Source of the DNA: GCA-003244245 sp032230565
Lineage (GTDB): Bacteria > Actinomycetota > Actinomycetes > Mycobacteriales > Pseudonocardiaceae
Direction: 5' to 3'
NCBI GenBank assembly: GCA_032230565.1
Contig: JAVXWL010000124.1
Coordinates: forward strand, 1-41,820
DNA length: 41,820 nucleotides
The notes beneath the pieces were generated by a model, which worked only from the letters and a program-made list of their open reading frames with translations, was not told the origin of the DNA and did no database searches. Made by a program: the position numbers and the translations under genes. Numbering within the stretch: the stretch's first letter is position 1; each line of letters opens with the position of its first letter. Shown here piece by piece: positions 19,120 through 27,228 of the stretch.

Positions 19120-19139
19120 GCGTGTCGCAGTTGACACGC
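19120..19139. promoter_or_regulatory. Inverted repeat in the whiB / M50 divergent promoter region
   Basis: GCGTGTC (19120-19126) and GACACGC (19133-19139) form a seven-base inverted repeat with a six-base spacer, 140 bases upstream of whiB and 74 bases upstream of the M50 gene. A TTGACA (19131-19136) overlaps it but has no matching -10. It is a plausible operator for one of the divergent genes. Confidence 0.35.
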
Positions 19140-19212
19140 CGAGTAGTCGTCAGCCGCCCGGTCGCACCCGGCCGACGGGAAGGGCGGCCCGGGGTTAGGA
19201 GAGAGTAGGGCG

Positions 19213-19962
19213 GTGCCTGCCACCGGCCTGGCTCCCAGCCCCCTGTTCCTGCTGCTGCTCGCGACGACCGTCGCTGGCGGCGCTTGTGCGGCGTTGAGCA
19301 GCGGCACGGCCCGCACTGCCGGCATCGTGGCATTGGTCCTCGGCGGATGGGCGGTCGCACTGTGCCTGCATGAGTTCGGGCATGCCTTGACGGCCTACCG
19401 GGGCGGCGACCGCTCGGTGCGCGCCAAGGGATACCTCACCCTGGACATCCGGCGCTACACCGACCCGGTGATGTCGCTGCTGATGCCGCTGGCACTGCTG
19501 GCCCTGGGCGGAGTCCCGCTGCCTGGCGGCGCGGTGTGGATCAATCGGGCCGCGCTGCGCTCGCGAGCGGTCGCCTCGGCGGTGTCACTGGCCGGGCCGC
19601 TGACGAATCTCGCCCTCGGCGCCGCAATCACGGCCGTGGTTGCCATCAGCGGCCTGCCGGACGGGCTAGCGGCCGGCTTGTCCTATCTCGCCCTGGTACA
19701 GATCCTCGCGTTCGTGCTCAACATCCTGCCGGTGCCGGGGCTCGATGGGTTCGGCGTCTTAGAGCCGTATCTTCCCGCGCGGGCTCGCAGATTCGCCGGC
19801 AGCCTCGGCTGGTATGCGCCGTTGCTACTATTCGTTTTGATCATCGGTGTACCGGCCGTGGGAAATGCTCTGTTTGGCGCCAGCTTCGCGGTCTTCGCCG
19901 CCCTCGGTGGCGATCCGTTGACAGCGGTGGCCGGTCTTCAGGAGTTCCTCTTCTGGCGCTGA
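19213..19962 (+). CDS. Site-2 protease family (M50) membrane metalloprotease
   Basis: This is an intramembrane zinc protease of the M50 superfamily with 249 residues and about six membrane segments. The catalytic motif HEFGH is at residues 53-57, and the second metal-binding segment LPVPGLDGFGV at about residue 176 corresponds to the LDG motif. No PDZ or CBS domain is present, as is usual for small actinobacterial members whose substrates are unknown. It starts at GTG 19213 after a GGAGAG/TAGGG stretch. It diverges from whiB, and 95 bases including a hairpin separate it from the next gene. Confidence 0.88.
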   Translation: MPATGLAPSPLFLLLLATTVAGGACAALSSGTARTAGIVALVLGGWAVALCLHEFGHALTAYRGGDRSVRAKGYLTLDIRRYTDPVMSLLMPLALLALGGVPLPGGAVWINRAALRSRAVASAVSLAGPLTNLALGAAITAVVAISGLPDGLAAGLSYLALVQILAFVLNILPVPGLDGFGVLEPYLPARARRFAGSLGWYAPLLLFVLIIGVPAVGNALFGASFAVFAALGGDPLTAVAGLQEFLFWR

Positions 19963-20006
19963 CCAGTCACCGGCCGGCCAGCCTACTCGACGGTTGATCA
20001 GCGCCA

Positions 20007-20037
20007 GGATAACGTCAGTGTCTTGAGTGCGTTATCC
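20007..20037. promoter_or_regulatory. Perfect 8-base inverted repeat upstream of the YihY gene
   Basis: GGATAACG (20007-20014) and CGTTATCC (20030-20037) are exactly complementary with a 15-base loop. The element lies 44 bases after the M50 stop and 21 bases before the YihY start. It may be a terminator for the first gene or an operator for the second; no U run follows. Confidence 0.4.
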
Positions 20038-20057
20038 GGGGACGGCGAGGGCGCGGG

Positions 20058-21053
20058 ATGGGTTTAGCAGCTAGGCTGGACGGCTTCCAGCGGCGTCACA
20101 CCTGGGTGGGTTTCCCGTTGGCAGTGGTTTACAAGTTCGTCGACGATCAAGGTGGCTACCTCGCTGTCCTGATCACCTACTACGGTTTCGTCTCGCTGTT
20201 TCCCATGCTGCTACTGCTGGTGAGTGTGCTGGGCTACACCTTGCAGGCCCACCCTGCCTGGCAACAGGTGGTGCTGGGCTCGGCGCTGCAACAATTCCCC
20301 ATCGTGGGAGCGCAACTGCGCGACAATGTCAGCTCAATCCACGGCAGCGGGCTGGGTGTGGTCCTGGGGATCCTCGGCGCACTTTATGGCGGCTTAGGCG
20401 TCTCGGTGGCCATCCAGACGACGTTGAATCGGGTTTGGGCCGTGCCGCGCTATGCCCGCCCTGACCCACTGCTATCCCGGCTACGCGGCCTGGTGTTGTT
20501 CGCTCTACTCGGCGTGGTGGTCCTGATAACCACAGCACTGGCCGCAGTCGGCCCGGTCGCCGCGGGATACGGCTACGGGATTAGCACCGGCGAGCGTATT
20601 GCTGCAATCGCGATCGCGATAATCGTCAACGTCGGCGCGTTCCTAGTCGGATTCCGAGTGCTGACCGCCCGGGAAATTCCGCTGGCTGATCTGATGCCCG
20701 GTGCTGTCGCCGCCGGGGTCGCGGTTGAGGTACTGCAGATGGCGGGTACCTGGTTCGTCAGTTATGAACTCAACGGCGCCTCCCAGATCTACGGCGTCTT
20801 CGGGCTGGTTCTCGGATTGTTGGCGTGGCTCTACCTGCAGGCGGTAATTGTGGTGTTCTGTGCGGAGATCAACGCGGTGCGAGCGCGCCGGCTATGGCCC
20901 CGCAATCTGCTCACCCCGTTCGTTGACGACGTCGCGCTGACTCGGGCCGACCGAGCGTCTTACCGTTCCTACGTGGACTCCGAGCGCTTCAAGCCTTCCC
21001 AGCAGGTGCAGACCACGTTCGACCACCAGCCTTCGACCAACGACAAACCCTGA
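20058..21053 (+). CDS. YihY/virulence factor BrkB family membrane protein
   Basis: This is a 331-residue inner membrane protein with about six helices spanning residues 20-290 and a polar tail. Conserved marks are LITYYGFVSLFPMLLLL near residue 40, VSVAIQTTLNRVWAVP near residue 116, and a SQIYGVFGLVLGLLAWLYLQAVIVVFCAEINAV block near residue 255. The family has been called ribonuclease BN by mistake; its true role is unknown, possibly transport or envelope integrity. It ends nine bases before fbiA, so it may be co-transcribed with the F420 genes. ATG 20058 has only a weak GGGCGCGGG upstream. Confidence 0.88.
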   Translation: MGLAARLDGFQRRHTWVGFPLAVVYKFVDDQGGYLAVLITYYGFVSLFPMLLLLVSVLGYTLQAHPAWQQVVLGSALQQFPIVGAQLRDNVSSIHGSGLGVVLGILGALYGGLGVSVAIQTTLNRVWAVPRYARPDPLLSRLRGLVLFALLGVVVLITTALAAVGPVAAGYGYGISTGERIAAIAIAIIVNVGAFLVGFRVLTAREIPLADLMPGAVAAGVAVEVLQMAGTWFVSYELNGASQIYGVFGLVLGLLAWLYLQAVIVVFCAEINAVRARRLWPRNLLTPFVDDVALTRADRASYRSYVDSERFKPSQQVQTTFDHQPSTNDKP

Positions 21054-21061
21054 TCACTGCC

Positions 21062-22030
21062 GTGAACGTCGTGGTGCTGGTCGGCGGCGTCGGTGGTGCC
21101 CGGTTCCTACTCGGGCTCAAGGCCGCGCTCGGTCTTGATGGGCCCGGCACCGCCGCGCATGACATCACCGCGGTCGTCAACACCGGCGACGACATCTGGC
21201 TGCACGGAGTGCGGATCTGCCCGGATCTTGACACCTGCATGTACACCCTCGGCGGCGGCGTTGATACCGAACGCGGCTGGGGGCGTGCCGGTGAGAGCTG
21301 GGTGGTCAAAGCGGAGCTGGCACGCTATGGGGCTGAGCCGGAGTGGTTCGGGCTGGGCGATCTGGACCTGGCCACCCACCTGGTCCGCACCCGGATGCTC
21401 CAAGTCGGCTACCCACTGTCCGCGGTGACCGCGGCGCTGTGCGAGCGGTGGCGCCCCGGAGTGCGGCTGCTGCCGGCCACCGAGGACCGCTGCGAGACCC
21501 ACGTCATCGTCGGCGACGAGCAGGGCCGCCGCTCGATGCACTTCCAGGAGTGGTGGATCCGGCACCGTGCGCAACTGCCCCCCATCGAGTTCGTGTCGGT
21601 CGGCGCGGATACCGCCGAGCCGGCCGCTGGGGTGCTCGACGCGATCGCCGCGGCGAATGCGGTACTACTGGCGCCGTCCAATCCGGTGGTGTCGATCGGC
21701 AGTATCCTGGCGGTACCCGGGATCCGGCCAGCGTTGCGCAACGCTTCGGCGCGGGTGATCGGGTTATCCCCGATCGTCGGGGGCCACGCGGTACGCGGGA
21801 TGGCCGAGGCCTGCCTAGCCGCCATCGGTGTGCCGAGTGACGCGGGCGCGGTGGCTGCGCACTACGGAGCGCGCCGCGCGGGTGGGATCCTCGACGGGTG
21901 GCTGGTGCACACCGGGGATCGGGCGACGGTGCCCGGGATCGAGGTCCGAGAGATTCCGCTACTGATGACCGACGTTGCGGCGACCGCGGCCATCGCGCGC
22001 GCAGCCCTGGATCTCGCCCTGCCGCAGTGA
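21062..22030 (+). CDS. fbiA: F420 biosynthesis transferase FbiA/CofD
   Basis: FbiA joins the Fo deazaflavin to a phosphoenolpyruvyl (or phospholactyl) group to form dehydro-F420-0 or F420-0, in the cytoplasm. The 322-residue protein starts at GTG 21062 with VVVLVGGVGGARFLLGLKAA and contains VNTGDDIWLHGVRICPDLDT, the metal/nucleotide-binding region, followed by LGDLDLATHLVRT, ALCERW and LLAPSNPVVSIGSIL. These are diagnostic of CofD. Its stop overlaps the fbiB start by four bases (GTGA), so the two are translated together, as in Rv3261–Rv3262. Confidence 0.96.
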   Translation: MNVVVLVGGVGGARFLLGLKAALGLDGPGTAAHDITAVVNTGDDIWLHGVRICPDLDTCMYTLGGGVDTERGWGRAGESWVVKAELARYGAEPEWFGLGDLDLATHLVRTRMLQVGYPLSAVTAALCERWRPGVRLLPATEDRCETHVIVGDEQGRRSMHFQEWWIRHRAQLPPIEFVSVGADTAEPAAGVLDAIAAANAVLLAPSNPVVSIGSILAVPGIRPALRNASARVIGLSPIVGGHAVRGMAEACLAAIGVPSDAGAVAAHYGARRAGGILDGWLVHTGDRATVPGIEVREIPLLMTDVAATAAIARAALDLALPQ

Positions 22031-23379
22031 TCGATCACGGCGCCCCAGGTGAGATCCGCATCCTGCCGGTTCGAGGACTGCCCGAATTCCGACCCGGCGA
22101 CGATCTGATCGGCGCGCTGGTCACCGCCGCGCCGTGGCTCGTCGACGGTGACGTGGTCGTCGTCACCAGCAAGGTGGTGTCGAAGGTCGAGGGACGACTG
22201 ATCACCGTCCCAGTTGATCCGCCAGCGCGGGACGCCGCGCGCCGCGCGCTGGTCGCCACTGAGGCCCGGCGGGTGATCGCTCGCCGCGGCCGCACGCTGA
22301 TCACCGAGAACTCGCTGGGCCTCGTGCAAGCCGCGTCCGGAGTGGACGCGTCGAACGTGGCACCTGATGAGGTTGCACTGCTGCCGATCGACCCGGATGC
22401 CAGCGCCGCGCGGCTCCGTTGCGGCCTGGCTACGCAGCTGGGCGTGGACGTCGCCGTAGTGGTCACCGACACGATGGGTCGAGCGTGGCGAGTGGGGCAG
22501 ACCGACGCCGCGATCGGGGCAGCCGGGTTGCGCGTGCTGCACCGCTACCTGGGCACCGTCGACCGGCACGGCAACGAGCTGACGGTCACCGAGGTAGCCG
22601 TCGCCGACGAGGTGGCCGCCGCCGCCGACCTGGTCAAGGGCAAGCTGGCCGGAGTGCCGGTGGCGGTGCTGCGCGGGTTGGCGGGTGACGACGACGCCAG
22701 CACCGCAGCGGATCTGATCCGCCCGCTGACCGACGATCTGTTCCGGTTGGGCACCGACGAGGCGCTGCACCAAGGACGAGCCACAGGTCGCGCGGAGGCG
22801 GTGCTGTTGCGTCGTTCGGTGCGCTCGTATCGTGACGACCGGGTGGATCCGGCGGCGCTGCGCCGCGCGGTTGCGATCGCGCTGCGCGCGCCGGCACCGC
22901 ACCACACCCGGCCGGTCCGATTCGTCTGGCTGGCCGATCAGCAGGTCCGTCGCCGGTTGCTCGAGGTGATGCGCCAGGCGTGGCGAGCCGACCTGCGGTG
23001 CGATGGGCTGACCGAGGACCGAATCGAGCGCCGGGTACGGCGCGGCGACCTGCTTTTCGACGCGCCGGAGGTGCTGGTGCCGGTGGCGGTGCTCGACGGC
23101 GCGCACGCCTACCCCGATGCGCGCCGGCAAGCCGCCGAGGAGGCGATGTTCACCGTCGCCGCTGGTGCCGCCGTGCAGGGTCTGCTGGTGGCGTTGGCCG
23201 CTGAGGGGCTGGGCTCCTGCTGGGTCGGCTCGACGCTGTTCTGCCCGGATCTGGTGCGCACCGAGCTGGCATTGCCACCGGGCTGGAGGCCGCTGGGCGC
23301 GGTCGCCGTCGGCCACCCGACGCAACCGCTGCAACCCCGCCCACCGGGTGATCCGGATGATGGATTGGTGCTGCGATAA
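22027..23379 (+). CDS. fbiB: Bifunctional F420:gamma-glutamyl ligase / FMN reductase FbiB
   Basis: FbiB adds glutamates to F420-0, and its C-terminal nitroreductase-type domain reduces dehydro-F420. GTG 22027 overlaps the fbiA stop as GTGA and gives 450 residues, equal to the mycobacterial enzyme (448). Residues 1 to about 245 form the CofE-like ligase (VVVTSKVVSKVEGR, LGVDVAVVVTDTMGRAWRVGQTDAAIG, TEVAVADEVAAAADLVKGK). Residues from about 255 form the FMN domain (RRSVRSYRDDRVDPAALRRAVAIALRAPAPHHTRP, ending near LGAVAVGHP). The fusion is typical of actinobacteria. Confidence 0.96.
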   Translation: MIDHGAPGEIRILPVRGLPEFRPGDDLIGALVTAAPWLVDGDVVVVTSKVVSKVEGRLITVPVDPPARDAARRALVATEARRVIARRGRTLITENSLGLVQAASGVDASNVAPDEVALLPIDPDASAARLRCGLATQLGVDVAVVVTDTMGRAWRVGQTDAAIGAAGLRVLHRYLGTVDRHGNELTVTEVAVADEVAAAADLVKGKLAGVPVAVLRGLAGDDDASTAADLIRPLTDDLFRLGTDEALHQGRATGRAEAVLLRRSVRSYRDDRVDPAALRRAVAIALRAPAPHHTRPVRFVWLADQQVRRRLLEVMRQAWRADLRCDGLTEDRIERRVRRGDLLFDAPEVLVPVAVLDGAHAYPDARRQAAEEAMFTVAAGAAVQGLLVALAAEGLGSCWVGSTLFCPDLVRTELALPPGWRPLGAVAVGHPTQPLQPRPPGDPDDGLVLR

Positions 23380-23388
23380 TCCACCGCG

Positions 23389-23985
23389 ATGATCACGAGC
23401 CCGAATCGCAGCGGTCCGACCGTGACCGAGCCAAATGCTCCAGCATCGAACGCCCCAGCACCGAACGCCGCGGTGCACGTTGATGCGATGCAGACGCTAT
23501 CTCGTTGGCAGCCAGGCGACCCCGGCCAGCGGGCCCTGTGCGAGGCCTTCCTGGGATTCCTGGCCGGCCGCCCGGACGCCTGCGCCCGCTCCTGCGTTCC
23601 CGGCCACCTGACGGCGTCCGCGGTGGTTCTCTCACACGACCGAAAGCAGGTGCTGCTGACCCTGCATCCCCGGGTCGGCCGCTGGCTCCAGCTCGGCGGC
23701 CACTGCGAGGAAGGTGACGCCGGACTCGCGGCGGCGGCGTTGCGGGAGGCGACCGAGGAATCCGGTATCAGTGACCTGGAGATCGATCCTCAGCCACTGC
23801 ATCTGGACGTTCACCCGATCACCTGCTCGCTCGGTCAGCCCACCCGGCATTTCGACGTACGTTTCCTGCTGCACGCCCCGCCCGGTGCAACTCCCGTACG
23901 TAGCTCGGAGTCCCTAGACCTAGCCTGGTGGCCGGTAACTGCACCCCCACCCGACGTAGCACCCATGCTCAGCTCCCTCCGCTGA
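23389..23985 (+). CDS. NUDIX hydrolase
   Basis: NUDIX enzymes cleave nucleoside diphosphates linked to another group. The 198-residue protein has a low-complexity Asn/Ala/Pro N-terminus (about 1-30), then the fold with the NUDIX box GHCEEGD…LREATEESGI (about 105-127), all catalytic glutamates present. The preceding segment VLLTLHPRVGRWLQLGGH is typical of an actinobacterial subgroup often found after fbiB. ATG 23389 is nine bases past the fbiB stop. Substrate unknown. The last bases (about 23986-24124) before the next gene hold nothing recognisable. Confidence 0.88.
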   Translation: MITSPNRSGPTVTEPNAPASNAPAPNAAVHVDAMQTLSRWQPGDPGQRALCEAFLGFLAGRPDACARSCVPGHLTASAVVLSHDRKQVLLTLHPRVGRWLQLGGHCEEGDAGLAAAALREATEESGISDLEIDPQPLHLDVHPITCSLGQPTRHFDVRFLLHAPPGATPVRSSESLDLAWWPVTAPPPDVAPMLSSLR

Positions 23986-24124
23986 TCGCCATCCGGAGCA
24001 TCAGTCTTGAGTGTGCCGAGTTCGCAGGAGGGCTGCTCTGGCGGCGGTGGACAGCCGTGGTGTCGAACTCGGCGCTATCAGGGTCGTCGCGAATGTATTT
24101 ACAGGCGAATTGCGATCCGTGGAA

Positions 24125-25183
24125 TCAGCTCAGCGAGTCGGGGACGGCTTCTACCAAGCTGACAATGCTCGTGCCGGGGATAGTGCGGGTGAGCCGAAGA
24201 CCGGCCTGGCCAAGCAGCGCGCGGTACTCCGCCTCGGTGCGCTGACGACCGCCGGCAGTCATCACCAGCATCTCCAAATCCGCGAGTTTGCCCATCGATG
24301 GCTCTGGACCCTCCGGTAGCACGATTTCCGCAAGTAGCATGCAGGCGGTGTCGGCCATCGCCGCTCGACAGCTGCGCAGTATTTGTACCGCTTGGTCATC
24401 GTCCCAGTCGTGGATGATGGCGCTCAACAGGTAGGCGTCGGCGCCGTCCGGTACTGAATCGAAGAAGTCCCCACTCACGACCTTGCAGCGCCCAACGACC
24501 TCGGCTGCGGCTAGCTCGTCATCCATGCCGGCTACTACTGTCGGAACGTCGAATAGCACACCTTGAAGGTGCGGGTTGGCGGAGAGGATTGCGGCGAGTA
24601 AACCGCCTCGCCCGCCACCGACATCGACTATGGTATTGAAACGGCTGAAATCGTACGCCCTCGCAATGCTGACACTCTCATTTGTGGAGATCGAAGTCAT
24701 GGCCGCGTCAAAGACCGCGGCATCCTCGGGATGCTCCGCCAGGTAGTCGAAAACCTTAGTGCCGTGAACCCGGTCGAACGCCGATTCCCCGGTCAGGACA
24801 GTCTCGTACAGGTCGGTCCACGGGTAACGGTGAAACGGCATCCCTACCATGGTCGCCCAACCGCGCAACGAGCCCGGGACGTCGCTGCGCAGCAGCTCAC
24901 TGAGCGGGGTCAGGGCGAACTGCCGACCCTGCAGCTCGGCGACGACACCAACGTCACCCAGCGCTCGCAGCACTCGATATAATGCGGAGCGATGCGCGCC
25001 CACCTGCTGCGCTATCTGCTCAACCGGTTGCGGCCCGGCAGCCAGCACGTCGGCGACACCGAGCCTGGCGATCACGCTGACTGCCTGGGATACCAGAGCG
25101 CCCATTGTCAGCTGAAGCATCGCCACCGCTGGTGGCTGCTGGGTTGGCGAAGCGAACAGCCCTGGTGTCTCGTCAACTGGCAT
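24125..25183 (-). CDS. SAM-dependent O-methyltransferase (acetylserotonin/plant-type fold)
   Basis: This 352-residue protein resembles the O-methyltransferases of natural product pathways that methylate phenolic hydroxyls. An N-terminal winged-helix dimerisation domain (VSVIARLGVADVLAAGPQPVEQIAQQVGAHRSALYRVLRAL, about 34-75) is followed by the SAM fold with IVDVGGGRGGLLAAIL (about 183-198) and the catalytic region AIIHDWDDDQAVQILRSC, where His is the expected general base. ATG 25183 follows GGAGGT by four bases, a strong start. No biosynthetic neighbours are present, so the substrate is unknown. It interrupts the fbiB–manC stretch and may be a late arrival together with the transporter upstream. 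Confidence 0.88.
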   Translation of the reverse strand: MPVDETPGLFASPTQQPPAVAMLQLTMGALVSQAVSVIARLGVADVLAAGPQPVEQIAQQVGAHRSALYRVLRALGDVGVVAELQGRQFALTPLSELLRSDVPGSLRGWATMVGMPFHRYPWTDLYETVLTGESAFDRVHGTKVFDYLAEHPEDAAVFDAAMTSISTNESVSIARAYDFSRFNTIVDVGGGRGGLLAAILSANPHLQGVLFDVPTVVAGMDDELAAAEVVGRCKVVSGDFFDSVPDGADAYLLSAIIHDWDDDQAVQILRSCRAAMADTACMLLAEIVLPEGPEPSMGKLADLEMLVMTAGGRQRTEAEYRALLGQAGLRLTRTIPGTSIVSLVEAVPDSLS

Positions 25184-25266
25184 CGTGACCTCCGTCCATT
25201 TGGCTGCGCCCACGGTAGTGGTGCGGCGGATAACCGGGGAAGGGCCAGCGGTACCTGCTCGGGCCG

Positions 25267-26232
25267 TCACCGACCGCTCCGACTTTCTGGGTCGAGCCCA
25301 TCGCCACAGGCGGCCGCTCGCACCTTTGACAGCGCGGCGGCGGTATCCGGCGGGCGGCCTGTGCTGCCCCGAACAAGGCCGACGCCGGCGAGCACCACCG
25401 CCATGCCGACGAGGACCCGCAGGCTCAGCGACTCGCCCAGTACGGCAATGCCGAACAGGACGGCGACCACTGGGATCAGGTAGGTGACGGTGGAGGCCAC
25501 AGCGGGACCATCGTCGGTGATCAGCCGGTAATTCAAGACGTAGGCGACGCCGGTGCCGAGCAACCCGAGCACAGCGACGCTGCCGACGGCGTCGGGGCGC
25601 AGTTCCGGGCCGTGCCAGCCGATCGGCAGGGCGAGCCCCGACAGCACGGTGGCGGCGGTGAGCTGGCCAGCGGACAGAACCGTCGGCGCGAGGTTCCGAC
25701 CGGTAAGGAACCGACCCGCGTACACGAACATCACCCCATACAGGGCAGACGCGGTGAGGCAGGCCGCGGCGCCACCGAGGCTGCCGCCGGATCGCCACGG
25801 CGTGAATATCACCACCGTGCCGGCGAAACCAACGAGCAGGCCGGCCGCGCGGAACACCGACATCGCGCGCTCGGTGCGCACCAGCAGTGCCACCGCGATC
25901 GTCCACAGTGGAGTCGTTGCGTTGAGGATGGCTGCCAGGCTCGAGTCGACGCTGCGCTCGCCGACGCCGAACAGGAAGAACGGCATCACGTTTCCGACGG
26001 TCGCGGTCACCGCGAAGTGCACCCACACGACCGGCTCGCGCGGCATCCGCAGGCCGCGGACCCGGCAAATCACCAGCAGCAGGCCAGCCCCAAGGAACAA
26101 CCGAAGGAACACAATGTGCATCGGCGTGAAGCCTCGGAGCCCGATCTTGATCCACACGAAGCTGGATCCCCAGAGCACTGCGAGCAGCGCAAGGCGCACG
26201 ACGCTGACTCGCCGGGCCGTCAGCATTCCCAT
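25267..26232 (-). CDS. EamA/DMT superfamily transporter
   Basis: This is a 321-residue integral membrane protein with ten predicted helices in two EamA repeats of about 140 residues each (first begins ALLAVLWGSSFVWIKIGL, second around GAAACLTASALYGVMFVYAG). It ends in a polar tail of about 35 residues. Members export metabolites or amino acids. It starts at ATG 26232, 54 bases after the glycosylase stop and 83 bases before the methyltransferase start, all on one strand. The pairing with an O-methyltransferase hints at export of a methylated product, but that is inference. Confidence 0.88.
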   Translation of the reverse strand: MGMLTARRVSVVRLALLAVLWGSSFVWIKIGLRGFTPMHIVFLRLFLGAGLLLVICRVRGLRMPREPVVWVHFAVTATVGNVMPFFLFGVGERSVDSSLAAILNATTPLWTIAVALLVRTERAMSVFRAAGLLVGFAGTVVIFTPWRSGGSLGGAAACLTASALYGVMFVYAGRFLTGRNLAPTVLSAGQLTAATVLSGLALPIGWHGPELRPDAVGSVAVLGLLGTGVAYVLNYRLITDDGPAVASTVTYLIPVVAVLFGIAVLGESLSLRVLVGMAVVLAGVGLVRGSTGRPPDTAAALSKVRAAACGDGLDPESRSGR

Positions 26233-26286
26233 CTGCCCAGCCTCGCCGATTTAACTGCGATGCGATAACTCTCTACCTGACGCGAC

Positions 26287-27228
26287 TCACATGGAGCGGT
26301 AGTCGCGGGGGTGCAACCGGGGACCGAAGCGGGGACGGCGGATCCCTGAAGCCTCGATGTAGCGCACCGCCCGTTGCCGCTGTGGTGCGTAGGGTGCGAG
26401 TACCTCGAGCATGCCAGCGTCATTCAGTGGCTTGCCCAGCAGCGCGTAACCGACAATGGACGGGATGTGGAAGTCGCCGACGCTGACCGCATCGGCGTCC
26501 GCCCAGGCCCGTTGGGCCACCTCCGCGGCAGTCCAGATCCCGATCCCGGGGACCATGCACAGCAGGTCGCGACCAGCCTTCCCGGCCATCGTCACTGCGC
26601 TTTCCAGCCGGTGCGCCACTGCGGCCGCCGCCAGCAGTGCGCGGCGTCGGGAGCGGTCTACCCCGGCGCGGTGCCACTCCCAGTCCGGGATCGCGCGCAC
26701 CGCCGCCGGGCTGGGTGGCAGCCACAGCTCGACAGGGCCCGGCGCCGATTCTCCGAAGCGCCAGCACAGTTCCCGCCAGGAGCGTCGAGCTTCGACGCCG
26801 GTCACCTTCTGTTCCAAGACCGCAGGAACCAGCACATCCCACACCCGACGGGTGGCGCCGAGGCGAAGGCCCGGTGCCCGGTGCCGGGCTTGCGCAATCA
26901 GCGGGTGGTGCGACACGAAGGCACTGTCGTCGTCATCGGCTCCGAGCAACGCAGGCAACCCGTCCAGCGCCCAGGCTGCGCCCGGTCCCCAGCCGGTGGC
27001 GTGCACCGTGCCACCGGCCTCCCGGCGAAGTGCGAGGGTCACAGCACCGACGGGGGTGGTGCCCGCTCGCCACACGGTGCCGTCGGCATCCATCCGCATC
27101 GTGGGATCACCACGGCCGCGGCGCAGCGGAGCCAGCACAGCCCTGAAATCCAATGGGCGTTGCGGGCGCCAGGACCGCGACGTGGTTTCGGAGCCGATGC
27201 TTCGACCCTGCGAGCACGTCTCAGACAT
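26287..27228 (-). CDS. HhH-GPD DNA-3-methyladenine glycosylase-like protein
   Basis: The fold removes alkylated or damaged bases from DNA. From ATG 27228 the protein has 313 residues. The helix-hairpin-helix LLCMVPGIGIWTAAEVAQRA (about residues 220-240) is followed by DADAVSVGDFHIP, whose Asp in VGDFH is the expected catalytic residue. An N-terminal region with the DVLVPAVLEQKVTG stretch matches the AlkA-like family of actinobacteria. The start overlaps the stop of the mannosyl gene by eight bases, so translation is likely coupled. The substrate base is not known. Confidence 0.85.
   Translation of the reverse strand: MSETCSQGRSIGSETTSRSWRPQRPLDFRAVLAPLRRGRGDPTMRMDADGTVWRAGTTPVGAVTLALRREAGGTVHATGWGPGAAWALDGLPALLGADDDDSAFVSHHPLIAQARHRAPGLRLGATRRVWDVLVPAVLEQKVTGVEARRSWRELCWRFGESAPGPVELWLPPSPAAVRAIPDWEWHRAGVDRSRRRALLAAAAVAHRLESAVTMAGKAGRDLLCMVPGIGIWTAAEVAQRAWADADAVSVGDFHIPSIVGYALLGKPLNDAGMLEVLAPYAPQRQRAVRYIEASGIRRPRFGPRLHPRDYRSM

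Noticed and set aside
20058..21053. Ribonuclease BN
   Set aside because: The old name of the YihY family came from a mistaken assignment; the protein is a membrane protein without nuclease motifs.
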